Assembly (NCBI GenBank): GCA_000434735.1
Contig: FR881229.1
Location: 1 to 11,557 of the forward strand
Reading direction: 5' to 3'
Source: Bacteroides sp. CAG:530
GTDB lineage: Bacteria > Bacteroidota > Bacteroidia > Bacteroidales > Bacteroidaceae
Length of the DNA: 11,557 nt
Positions within the stretch are counted from its first letter, which is position 1; each line of letters starts with the position of its first letter. Positions 1 through 5,950 of this stretch are shown here, piece by piece. Both the position numbers and the translations under genes were made by a program. The notes under the pieces were generated by a model. That model was not told where the DNA came from. It made no database searches and was given only the letters and a program-made list of their open reading frames with translations.

Positions 1-183
1 GTTGTTCCTACAGAATTGCCGGGTGTTGATCCTAAGATTCTTGATCCTCGCGATACTTACGCTGACGCTGCTCAGTGGGAAGAAAAAGCTAAAGACTTGG
101 CTGGTCGTTTCATCAAGAACTTCGTTAAGTTCACTGGAAACGAAGCTGGTAAGGCTTTGGTTGAAGCAGGTCCGAAATTGTAA
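1..183 (+). CDS. pckA: Phosphoenolpyruvate carboxykinase (ATP), C-terminal fragment
   Basis: Frame 1 is open from the window edge to the TAA at 181-183, giving 60 residues. They include VDPKILDPRDTY and end in an amphipathic tail (FIKNFVKF...ALVEAGPKL). I recognise this as the C-terminus of the ATP-dependent PEP carboxykinase family; the active-site part lies outside the window. The enzyme interconverts oxaloacetate + ATP with PEP + CO2 + ADP in the cytoplasm. In Bacteroides it is known to run mainly towards oxaloacetate, feeding malate, fumarate and then succinate while gaining ATP. Codon use (AAG, GGT, GCT, TTC) looks like that of a highly expressed gene and resembles the frd genes downstream. 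The overlapping frame starting at position 2 is a shadow. Identification rests on a short tail, so it is good but not absolute. Confidence 0.85.
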   Translation, partial: VVPTELPGVDPKILDPRDTYADAAQWEEKAKDLAGRFIKNFVKFTGNEAGKALVEAGPKL

Positions 184-204
184 TCAGAACCTCATGAATT
201 ATTA

Positions 205-233
205 TCCTATAGCCTCATAACCGAGGCTTAGGA
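205..233 (+). other. RNA hairpin in the pckA 3' untranslated region
   Basis: TCCTA-t-AGCCTC (205-216) pairs with GAGGCT-TAGGA (223-233): 11 base pairs with a single bulged T at 210 and a 6-nt loop. No T tract follows, so it is not a terminator by itself. It lies 22 nt after the pckA stop and 17 nt before a true terminator hairpin, so it may protect the mRNA 3' end. Confidence 0.55.
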
Positions 234-249
234 CAATATAACAAAATTA

Positions 250-290
250 GAGGACGTGTCATTAATTCTGGCGCGTCCTCTTTATTTTTT
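250..290 (+). terminator. Rho-independent terminator of pckA
   Basis: Stem 250-261 (GAGGACGTGTCA) pairs with 269-280 (TGGCGCGTCCTC): 12 pairs including two G-U wobbles, with loop TTAATTC, followed by TTTATTTTTT at 281-290. It lies 67 nt after the pckA stop and isolates pckA from the WYL gene. Confidence 0.9.
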
Positions 291-578
291 CAACATTCAC
301 CAATCTGAGAGTCTAAAGCTACAGAAACCGGAACAAGCCAAAGCCGTATTCCCTCATGGCACCGCTCCTACAACAATTTTGCAGCAAACGCATTGTCGGA
401 TATTGCCGCCTATTGTTTCTTTGAGAAAAAACCGCCCCCGATGCAAGTCTTATCAATGACGGACAACTGGAGATTTTCTGATATCACATCGTATATTTAC
501 TTCGGATAATGCCACGTTTTGGCATAAGCTTTCCCGATATTTGCAGCACGGATGTAAAACGGATAAAACAGGACACTT
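291..578. other. Intergenic region upstream of the WYL gene
   Basis: No convincing gene on either strand. The short open frames here have no recognisable protein and no start context. I found no good pair of Bacteroides -33/-7 boxes; GATATTTG at 536-543 matches 7 of 8 positions of the -7 box but lacks a TTTG at the expected distance. The only clear structure is a small dyad at 509-525, listed separately. Confidence 0.5.
509..525. promoter_or_regulatory. Small dyad upstream of the WYL regulator, possible operator
   Basis: ATGCCA (509-514) and TGGCAT (520-525) are perfect inverted repeats around a 5-nt centre, 53 bp before the WYL start codon. WYL regulators often control their own promoter, so an autoregulatory site is plausible. 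A 6-bp dyad can also arise by chance. Confidence 0.22.
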
Positions 579-1478
579 ATGGCAAAAGACTTGTTTAATA
601 GATACCTTTGGCTGGTAGATACCATCTATCGGGCAGGAACGATAACATTGAACGAAATCAACCGCAAATGGCTGCAGTGTGAAATGAGCGGTGGAGAAGC
701 AATTCCCCTGCGTACCTTTCATCACCATAGACAAGCCATAGAAAAGTTGTTCGACATAAACATCGCATGCAACAGACGCAATGGATGTATTTATTACATA
801 GAAGATGCCGAAGAACTGGAACGGGAAGGCGTTAGGAAATGGTTGCTCGATACGTTTGCCATCGGTACGGCTTTGGACGGAATGCATCGGTTGAAAGACA
901 AGATATTGTTGGAAGAATATCCTTCGGGACGGTACTTGTTGCCAGTCATAGAGGCGATAGACAACTGCATGACATTGGAAATAACCTATCAAGGCCATTG
1001 GCAAGACCACCCATGCACTTTTCAGATAGAACCATATTGTCTCAAGGCCTTTGGAAGACGTTGGTACGTGGCGGCACGCAGCCCGTATTACAACAAGGTC
1101 TTGGTCTATTCCCTCGACCGCATTTTAGAATTGGAGCAAACAAGGGATGTATTTGAATATCCGTCAGAATTCAGCCCGAAAGCCTACTTTGATGGCTGCT
1201 TCGGAGTAATAACAGACGAAGAATATAGTGTGGAAACCATCCGGGTGAAAGTCTATGGAAACCAATGCAAGTACTTCCGTCACCTCCCGTTGCACCACTC
1301 CCAAAAGGAAAGCGTAACGTGCGATGGCTATTCCGTTTTCGACTATGAGTTACGCCCCACCTACGACTTTTGTCAAGCCATCCTTTCACATGGGAATTTC
1401 GTGGAAGTACTAGAACCTTTGTGGCTTAGGGAACAGATAAAGGAGATGATTCGCAAGGCATATCAGTTGTATCAATGA
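579..1478 (+). CDS. WYL-domain transcriptional regulator (HTH-WYL-WCX)
   Basis: 299 residues, the usual size for Bacteroides WYL proteins. The start is firm: an in-frame stop lies at 564-566 and this is the first ATG after it. Residues 1-75 look like the N-terminal winged helix (LFNRYLWLVDTIYRAG, then RTFHHHRQAIEKLF as the likely recognition region). Residues about 125-190 are the WYL domain, with RRWYVAARS at 160-168 (WYV replacing WYL) and YSLDRI at 177-182. Residues about 215-299 fit the WCX C-terminal extension. In this family the WYL domain is thought to sense a ligand, often a nucleotide or nucleic acid, and such proteins frequently control defence or DNA-damage genes. No partner gene is co-transcribed upstream; the next genes, past a 370-bp gap, are a nuclease-fold/zinc-ribbon operon that may be its target. 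That link is inference. Confidence 0.9.
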   Translation: MAKDLFNRYLWLVDTIYRAGTITLNEINRKWLQCEMSGGEAIPLRTFHHHRQAIEKLFDINIACNRRNGCIYYIEDAEELEREGVRKWLLDTFAIGTALDGMHRLKDKILLEEYPSGRYLLPVIEAIDNCMTLEITYQGHWQDHPCTFQIEPYCLKAFGRRWYVAARSPYYNKVLVYSLDRILELEQTRDVFEYPSEFSPKAYFDGCFGVITDEEYSVETIRVKVYGNQCKYFRHLPLHHSQKESVTCDGYSVFDYELRPTYDFCQAILSHGNFVEVLEPLWLREQIKEMIRKAYQLYQ

Positions 1479-1529
1479 GCGTTGTCACAGAGAATTAGTG
1501 TAAAAGCAGTTCGGCAATATTTCCTCTGA

Positions 1530-1564
1530 AAATCTATGAAATCTAAGAAATATTTCTTAGATTT
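1530..1564. repeat. 26-bp perfect palindrome with adjoining direct repeat
   Basis: AAATCTAAGAAAT (1539-1551) is followed directly by its exact reverse complement ATTTCTTAGATTT (1552-1564). The preceding nine bases, AAATCTATG (1530-1538), repeat AAATCTAAG (1539-1547) with one change. The right end, TAGATTTG at 1558-1565, is an exact match to the Bacteroides -7 element TAnnTTTG, but there is no TTTG at the matching -33 position. It lies 52 bp after the WYL stop and about 85 bp before the structured RNA. It could be an operator over a promoter, or a factor-assisted end for the WYL transcript; no T tract follows, so a simple terminator is unlikely. Confidence 0.6.
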
Positions 1565-1648
1565 GTTGGCATAAACCATAAAAACAAGGAACAGAAACAG
1601 AAAAAAGATTTTCAGACATATTGATTGAACATTAGAACGTATTATCCC

Positions 1649-1814
1649 ATTCGCTTAAATCTCGCAAGTTTAAAATGAATCTCTGGATAGTAGGTTTCAG
1701 CAATGTTCACACCCAGATAGGGCGTGGACTGCTTTTACCTTATTTTGAGATTCCGGCAATGCGAGAGCCTAAGCGAAGAAATGAGGAGAAAAGTAGGTTT
1801 CGCGCTCTTTTTTT
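1649..1814 (+). ncRNA. Probable structured small RNA, rod-shaped, 6S-like candidate
   Basis: The segment 1650-1777 folds into a single long irregular hairpin. Paired arms, outside to inside: 1650-1656/1771-1777 (7 bp); 1660-1665/1761-1766 (6 bp); 1677-1683/1747-1753 (GAATCTC/GAGATTC, 7 bp); 1692-1695/1737-1740; 1699-1702/1730-1733; 1705-1710/1724-1729 and 1712-1714/1720-1722, closed by loop AGATA. A large asymmetric bubble sits at 1666-1676/1754-1760. A second hairpin and T7 tract end at 1814. One long rod with a central bubble, followed by a terminator, is the shape of 6S RNA, and Bacteroidales have a divergent 6S-type class (Bacteroidales-1). I infer the class from shape only, not from sequence recall. 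No convincing promoter is visible, so the 5' end is approximate. It could instead be a cis-acting leader of the downstream operon. No credible protein is encoded here. Confidence 0.5.
1765..1814 (+). terminator. Terminator hairpin at the end of the structured RNA
   Basis: GAGC (1765-1768) pairs with GCTC (1804-1807), and GCGAA (1773-1777) pairs with TTCGC (1799-1803), leaving a 4-nt bulge CTAA. Seven Ts follow at 1808-1814. The loop is long (about 20 nt) and the left arm is shared with the outer stem of the rod, so the two folds compete. It would separate the RNA from, or attenuate transcription into, the operon starting at 1849. Confidence 0.55.
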
Positions 1815-1848
1815 ATGCCCGTACATTAATTTCAAATTATATAAAGCT

Positions 1849-2406
1849 ATGGAAAAGGTATCATTATTAATGAGAGACTCTTCGGAGGGAGATTCACAGA
1901 AAGAAACCATGATGGATTTCATCCTTTCATGGACACTACGCAGAACTATGCAGCAATACAGCAACGAGAAGCCCCATCTTTACCAGAATTGCAGGTATAT
2001 CCTTGGCAATCTGATAGGTGTTGAGATGACAGACGATGTGCAAGTTGTCAGTGTGGAAACATGGAAGCAGCATAAGCGCATAGACCTTTGGGTAAATGTG
2101 CGGTTGGTGCGCAATGGCAAGGAAGAGCTTCATGCCGTCTTAATAGAAAACAAGGCATACACCTCTACCCACGATGACCAGTTGGCAAGATACAAGACCA
2201 TCTTCGACCAAGAATGCGATGAATACATACCAGAAGCTAAGCGGCATTACGTGTTAATCACAGCCTTGGATGAAAAACCAGAAGCGTTGCAAAACGAATG
2301 TGATAAGAACAAATACGAATTGCGCTGCTTGTCCGATTTGAACGATTGGAAACAGCCTGATACGGAAAGCGATTTGTTTAATGAATTTTGGTTAAGGTAT
2401 TGGTAA
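1849..2406 (+). CDS. PD-(D/E)XK nuclease-superfamily protein
   Basis: 185 residues from the ATG at 1849. The frame is open back to 1675, but that stretch overlaps the structured RNA and its terminator and reads like noise, so 1849 is preferred. The nuclease-fold core is visible: R77-I-D79-L-W-V, then a beta strand ending E100-N-K102 in AVLIENKAYT, then Q111-L-A-R-Y (QLxRY). The D...ExK acidic and lysine residues are the metal-binding and catalytic set of this superfamily, and the QLxRY helix is typical of the PDDEXK_4-type family found in many gut bacteria. It has no signal peptide or membrane segment, so it is cytoplasmic. It may be a stand-alone DNase/RNase or a domain working with partners. 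It is the first gene of the operon; the next ATG follows its stop after 2 nt. Substrate unknown. A promoter just upstream is not evident. Confidence 0.78.
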   Translation: MEKVSLLMRDSSEGDSQKETMMDFILSWTLRRTMQQYSNEKPHLYQNCRYILGNLIGVEMTDDVQVVSVETWKQHKRIDLWVNVRLVRNGKEELHAVLIENKAYTSTHDDQLARYKTIFDQECDEYIPEAKRHYVLITALDEKPEALQNECDKNKYELRCLSDLNDWKQPDTESDLFNEFWLRYW

Positions 2407-2408
2407 TT

Positions 2409-2963
2409 ATGAGAAAGTTTTTGTTTATATGCGCATTGCTTTGTATGGGAATATACGATGTAAATGCGCAAGATAAAGATATTGTCTTGGAAAAACAGGC
2501 TGATTCTATTCAGATTGCTCAAGAAGAATCAGAAAATGGAGAAAACGATTCTTTATGTATGGTTCAAGCATCTCAAACAGAACGGCCAAAAGTGAAACAA
2601 GAAAGTTCACAAGTCTCAAAAAAAGTAGTATCTAAAGGAAAACAAGAAAAAGGAAATCCTCAAATTCAGAATGAAGAAAAGACTTCCCAAAAACAAATGG
2701 ATGGCAACGCTACTTTAATCGTTTTGGCTGTGGCAATCGTTTGTTTATTCTTGAAATGGCGGTTTTCTGGACGATGCAGAAAATGCGGAAAGTTCCGTGC
2801 CATGAAAGAATACGACAGGGATTTTTTAGGTACGGTGAAAACAAAGCAGGAAAAATCTGGCGATAGTTATAGAACTGTATACGTACGAAGGTATAAGATA
2901 TATAGGCAATGTAAATATTGCGGTTATAAAGATTCTATATTTAAGGATAAAGACGAACGATAA
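2409..2963 (+). CDS. Secreted/anchored protein with C-terminal zinc ribbon
   Basis: 184 residues, function not recognised. The ATG at 2409 is chosen over one 21 nt upstream because it begins a clean signal peptide (MRKFLFICALLCMGIYDVNA, likely cut before Q21). Residues about 25-98 are a low-complexity K/E/Q/S-rich linker, probably disordered. Residues 101-117 (ATLIVLAVAIVCLFLKW) form one membrane segment. The tail has two CxxC pairs, C123-RK-C126 and C168-KY-C171, with basic residues between them, fitting a zinc ribbon. With a cleaved signal and one later membrane span, the linker would be periplasmic and the zinc ribbon cytoplasmic. The start lies 2 nt after the nuclease-fold gene and the stop 12 nt before the next gene, so co-transcription and probably translational coupling are likely. 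AT-rich compared with pckA and frd. Confidence 0.75.
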   Translation: MRKFLFICALLCMGIYDVNAQDKDIVLEKQADSIQIAQEESENGENDSLCMVQASQTERPKVKQESSQVSKKVVSKGKQEKGNPQIQNEEKTSQKQMDGNATLIVLAVAIVCLFLKWRFSGRCRKCGKFRAMKEYDRDFLGTVKTKQEKSGDSYRTVYVRRYKIYRQCKYCGYKDSIFKDKDER

Positions 2964-2975
2964 AAAGGATTAGAT

Positions 2976-4319
2976 ATGGAAAAGGAAACAAAGAAATGCC
3001 CCTATTGTGGAGAAGAGATATTGACCGTAGCCAAAAAATGTAGATATTGTGGTGAGTGGCTAGAAGAAAAGCCGCCCGTAGCAAAGAAAATGATTACTTG
3101 TCCCGTTTGTGCGGAACAGGTAGAAGAAGGAGCTGCCGTTTGTCCTTATTGCCACGAACCGTTAACTTCGGAAGTGCAAAAGGAGGGAAATAGACCTATG
3201 CCGCATCGTGTAGTAGAGAAACAAGAATCGGCAGATGAGCTTTCGTGGAAAGAAAGTACTTTCTTGTCTCACTATTTTACGGAAGTTGTAACACGACATT
3301 ATGCCGATTTCAAAGGTGTGGCCACACGGAAGCAATATTGGCTATATACCCTGTTTTATAGTATTATACTTGTCGCTTTGTCATGCATTGACTTGCTGTT
3401 AGGGATAGATTTTAAACTATTTGAAGAAAGTTTTGGCTATGGTTGGTTGTTTGCGTTGGCTTCATTGGCTCTTTGCGTTCCTCCATTGGCGATAGCCGTG
3501 CGCCGCTTGCACGATACAGGAAAAAACGGATGGTGGCTATTGATTGCCCTTGTACCCATAGTCGGAGTAATTTGGTTGCTCTGTTTGTTGTGTAAAAAGG
3601 GGAATGCAACCAATCCCTCCATTCCTTTAACTTCTACAGATAAGACAACCCTTGGCTTGTTAATTGTGACGGTAGCCGCTTTGTTTGTTTTTGCTGGATT
3701 AAAACCTTTTGGTCACTTCCAAACATCTCAATCTTCTAATGACAATATGTATTTTGATGGAGACACAATGGGGGTAGATACATTAGATGATGCAGGATAT
3801 TTAACAGACGAGCAAGATATAAATTATGTGGAAATCAAAAGGCAAATTATACACGACTTTTCTTGTTTTTTTGCCATTTATCATTTCTGTGATGCAATGA
3901 AAACGGCCATAAGCAAATGGCACAATGGCGATTGGGAGGAATATAATTTGCCCTTAATTTCTGATGCTGAATATCAATGGTTGATAAAACAATTTGATTT
4001 TTCAAATTTCTCTCATTTGTTGCGAGCTTATGCGATAAATAGTAATGGTAATTATCGTGAAGATTACGGTGATATTATTGAGAACGATCTTGTGCATAAG
4101 GCTGTAGAATGCTTGGAAAAGCGTGAAGTCGTTTTAAGTACCCAATGGTTTGATAGTTTTGATAAATTTCTAATTTATGACCCAATGCAGAATGTACAGG
4201 TCGTGGAATTTCACGACTTAGGGAATAAAACATATCAAGTCCGTTTTGACACTCATTTGAATCCGTATTCTGTATATGATATCAGCTATGCTAATGGATT
4301 AACTATCGTAGCTCATTAA
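2976..4319 (+). CDS. Double zinc-ribbon DUF805 membrane protein with unknown C-terminal domain
   Basis: 447 residues; AAGGA at 2965-2969 is a fair ribosome site. Two zinc ribbons open the protein: C8-PY-C11...C22-RY-C25 and C42-PV-C45...C56-PY-C59. A linker leads to a DUF805 domain at about 108-210: the entry YADFKGVATRKQYW and the signature RRLHDTGKNGWWLL (177-189) are clear. Membrane segments are near 121-142, 155-175 and 186-206, with a fourth at 225-242. Residues 243-447 are a soluble domain rich in aromatics and acidic residues (EIKRQIIHDFSCFFAIYHF, WFDSFDKFLI) that I cannot assign. The ribbons should be cytoplasmic. With four spans the C-terminal domain would be on the same side; this count is uncertain. 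Ordinary DUF805 proteins are about 120-150 residues, so both ends are extensions. The function of DUF805 itself is not known to me. Confidence 0.85.
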   Translation: MEKETKKCPYCGEEILTVAKKCRYCGEWLEEKPPVAKKMITCPVCAEQVEEGAAVCPYCHEPLTSEVQKEGNRPMPHRVVEKQESADELSWKESTFLSHYFTEVVTRHYADFKGVATRKQYWLYTLFYSIILVALSCIDLLLGIDFKLFEESFGYGWLFALASLALCVPPLAIAVRRLHDTGKNGWWLLIALVPIVGVIWLLCLLCKKGNATNPSIPLTSTDKTTLGLLIVTVAALFVFAGLKPFGHFQTSQSSNDNMYFDGDTMGVDTLDDAGYLTDEQDINYVEIKRQIIHDFSCFFAIYHFCDAMKTAISKWHNGDWEEYNLPLISDAEYQWLIKQFDFSNFSHLLRAYAINSNGNYREDYGDIIENDLVHKAVECLEKREVVLSTQWFDSFDKFLIYDPMQNVQVVEFHDLGNKTYQVRFDTHLNPYSVYDISYANGLTIVAH

Positions 4320-4329
4320 TTTTATAATA

Positions 4330-4914
4330 ATGAAAAACAATAACTTATTCATGCCGGTTTCTTTATTATTCTTCATTTGTGTACTTTGTTCTTCATGCAA
4401 CGATATGAAACTTGCAAAAGAAGCAAGTGGGAAATGGGAATGTATCAACATTATCGGAGAAGATGGCATCAAAGAGAAAACATATTATGAATTTGGGACT
4501 GTAGAGGGTAATACACCAGGAGGAAGTTTGAAAGAAACTACTTACTTTACCCAAAGTGAAGACTATGGGGATGGAAAATGTAATGTGAAATACAAAAGCA
4601 TTATTCAAGGCACATGGGAAATAATAGCTGGAGATATTTATTTTACCTATGACTTGTCTACACTGAAAGTTTCATTCGAAGGCGTTGACTATCCTGATAT
4701 GGATAAATTTTCTGAATCTATTGCACAAGGTTTTATAAAAAACTACGGGCAGTCGCTCATTCAAGAGGATATAAATGAAATGAAAGAAGAACTTTATAGT
4801 TGGTATTCGGAAAATGACAATAATGAAGATTGTTACCGAAACGTGAAAATAAAAGGTAATAATATGTCATTTAAAGCCCAAGATGCAGTTGTAAAGTTGG
4901 TAAGAATAAAATAA
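4330..4914 (+). CDS. Small lipoprotein of unknown function, lipocalin-like motif
   Basis: 194 residues. Residues 1-22 are a lipoprotein signal sequence (MKNNNLFMPVSLLFFICVLC then SSC), with C23 as the likely lipidated cysteine followed by Asn-Asp. The mature part starts with ASGKWECINIIGEDG, then alternating strands such as GTWEIIAGDIYFTY and ends NMSFKAQDAVVKLVRIK. The G-K-W and G-T-W elements and the strand-rich pattern resemble lipocalin-like small Bacteroides lipoproteins, but I cannot name a family. It would sit in the inner or outer membrane facing the periplasm or outside. Gaps of 10 nt on either side place it firmly in the operon between two zinc-ribbon membrane proteins, suggesting an envelope partner for them. 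Confidence 0.75.
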   Translation: MKNNNLFMPVSLLFFICVLCSSCNDMKLAKEASGKWECINIIGEDGIKEKTYYEFGTVEGNTPGGSLKETTYFTQSEDYGDGKCNVKYKSIIQGTWEIIAGDIYFTYDLSTLKVSFEGVDYPDMDKFSESIAQGFIKNYGQSLIQEDINEMKEELYSWYSENDNNEDCYRNVKIKGNNMSFKAQDAVVKLVRIK

Positions 4915-4924
4915 AATTTAAGAT

Positions 4925-5710
4925 ATGGAAATAGAAAAGAAACAATGTCCGTATTGTGGCGAAGAAATACAGGCAAATGCAAAAAAATGTAGGTATTGTG
5001 GAGAGTGGTTGGAAGAACCAGCTGCAAAGACAGGAGGCAAAACCGTAGTGGAAACGCACATTCAAGAGACTTCTCCCATAGATGGGAAAATAGAAGTAAA
5101 CCATTTGGAAACTCCCGTTAAGGATTTTGTTGAAATTCTCTTTTGGGTAGGGGCTATATCTGCTTTCGTTTCGATGGTTCATCAGTGCGGAGTGCTTGAT
5201 TTCCCAGGATTAAGGTCGCTCATGGAGGTGGCAATTTATGTGCCCAAATGGCTGGCCGATTTGTTGGGTGGTTTGGTAGATGTGATATTTGCTTATGCCT
5301 TGTATGCAGGGATGAAGCGATTGCCTAAACCCATGAGTGGTTTGTTGATGGTCATTTTTATAATAACCATCATTATTTCTTTCTCTACCGTTTGCATGGA
5401 TTTGGGAGGCGATATGTCAGATGGAGAAGATTCCATGGAGATTGCAGACTTCCTTTGGGGACTTGGAGTCGTTATAATGTTTGTTGTGCCAATAATAATT
5501 GTTGGAATCCAATTGGTTCGCTACTTTGGCGGCCTGTTAAACAAATTAGGATGGGCTATACTTTTGTCTGTAGTTGTAGCTGTGGTGGCTGTGGTATTGG
5601 AAGACGAATCGGGTGCAGCTAAGGTGATACCATTAGTTCTTGAGTTTTTAGTAACTTGCTATGTGCTGTTTATACAAAATATATTATTTGCAGACGTAAG
5701 TGATGATTAA
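4925..5710 (+). CDS. Zinc-ribbon polytopic membrane protein
   Basis: 261 residues, function not recognised. The N-terminal zinc ribbon (C8-PY-C11...C22-RY-C25) matches that of the DUF805 protein at 2976 in 24 of the first 30 residues, with all cysteines at identical positions, so the two ribbons are close paralogs. The body differs: after a polar linker (about 31-62), predicted membrane segments lie near 68-88, 113-130, 138-157, 178-199, 207-225 and 235-253. The DUF805 signature RRLHDTG is absent. A short acidic loop (GGDMSDGEDSME, 161-172) lies between two spans. Six spans would put the ribbon and C-terminus in the cytoplasm. Last gene of the operon, 10 nt after the lipoprotein and 28 nt before a terminator. 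The ribbon may mediate protein or nucleic-acid contact near the membrane; that is inference. Confidence 0.8.
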   Translation: MEIEKKQCPYCGEEIQANAKKCRYCGEWLEEPAAKTGGKTVVETHIQETSPIDGKIEVNHLETPVKDFVEILFWVGAISAFVSMVHQCGVLDFPGLRSLMEVAIYVPKWLADLLGGLVDVIFAYALYAGMKRLPKPMSGLLMVIFIITIIISFSTVCMDLGGDMSDGEDSMEIADFLWGLGVVIMFVVPIIIVGIQLVRYFGGLLNKLGWAILLSVVVAVVAVVLEDESGAAKVIPLVLEFLVTCYVLFIQNILFADVSDD

Positions 5711-5738
5711 AATGGGTAACTTCCTAAAATAATAATAA

Positions 5739-5785
5739 AAAAAATAGTGGCTTGCTTCTCGTATGGAGGTAAGCCGCTATTTTTT
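5739..5785 (+). terminator. Terminator of the zinc-ribbon operon
   Basis: AAAAAATAGTGGCTT (5739-5753) pairs with AAGCCGCTATTTTTT (5771-5785), with one G-U wobble and further wobble-rich pairing inside down to loop CGTAT (5760-5764). The A tract before and the T tract after the core could allow termination from both directions. It begins 28 nt after the last stop codon. Confidence 0.88.
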
Positions 5786-5873
5786 ATATCCACAAATAAG
5801 AGTGATTTCTTCTGATTAGCAAAGCTGAAAACATACGAAGAAAAAGTTGACTGGATTAATAAAAATCTCTATT

Positions 5874-5926
5874 CTCAGCCTAAGAATATATAAACTTAAC
5901 TTAAGTATATATATTCTTAGGCTGAG
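5874..5926. repeat. 53-bp near-perfect palindrome
   Basis: Arms 5874-5899 and 5901-5926 are reverse complements with a single mismatch (5893/5907), around one central base. The ends are CTCAGCCTAAG and CTTAGGCTGAG; the middle is TA-rich. Five Ts follow on the plus strand. A third, related copy, CTTAAGCTAAG (5937-5947), lies 10 bp beyond and forms its own small hairpin. An outer pair TCTCTAT (5866-5872) and ATAGAGA (5949-5955) encloses the whole cluster. It lies between convergent operons that already have their own terminators, so termination is not its obvious task. A protein-binding site, a recombination or attachment site, or a non-autonomous element remnant are all possible. Confidence 0.75.
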
Positions 5927-5933
5927 TTTTTAT

Positions 5934-5950
5934 ATACTTAAGCTAAGTAT
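5934..5950. repeat. Small satellite hairpin next to the 53-bp palindrome
   Basis: ATACTTA (5934-5940) and TAAGTAT (5944-5950) form a 7-bp dyad around AGC. Its core CTTAAGCTAAG differs from the large palindrome's right end CTTAGGCTGAG at two positions, which points to a shared origin or a shared binding protein. Confidence 0.5.

Noticed and set aside
2..220. Open frame overlapping the pckA end
   Set aside because: Shadow in another frame of the recognisable PckA tail, running past its stop into the 3' hairpin.
256..459. Small open frame after the pckA terminator
   Set aside because: It starts inside the terminator hairpin, has no recognisable protein features and no plausible ribosome site.
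453..1010. 185-residue minus-strand frame opposite the WYL gene
   Set aside because: Antisense shadow of a clear WYL-domain protein; its composition (many Cys, Phe, His) is typical of noise.
1692..1740. A tRNA- or tmRNA-like fold in the structured RNA segment
   Set aside because: GGTTTCAGCAATGTTCACACC superficially recalls a T arm, but no acceptor stem, anticodon arm or CCA end fits; the rod fold explains the bases better.
1827..1834. TAATTTCA as a -7 promoter box for the nuclease operon
   Set aside because: Only 6 of 8 positions match and no TTTG lies about 20 nt upstream.
1675..1848. N-terminal extension of the nuclease-fold gene from an ATG at 1675
   Set aside because: It would run through the structured RNA and its terminator, and the 58 residues look unrelated to the family; the ATG at 1849 starts a compact protein.
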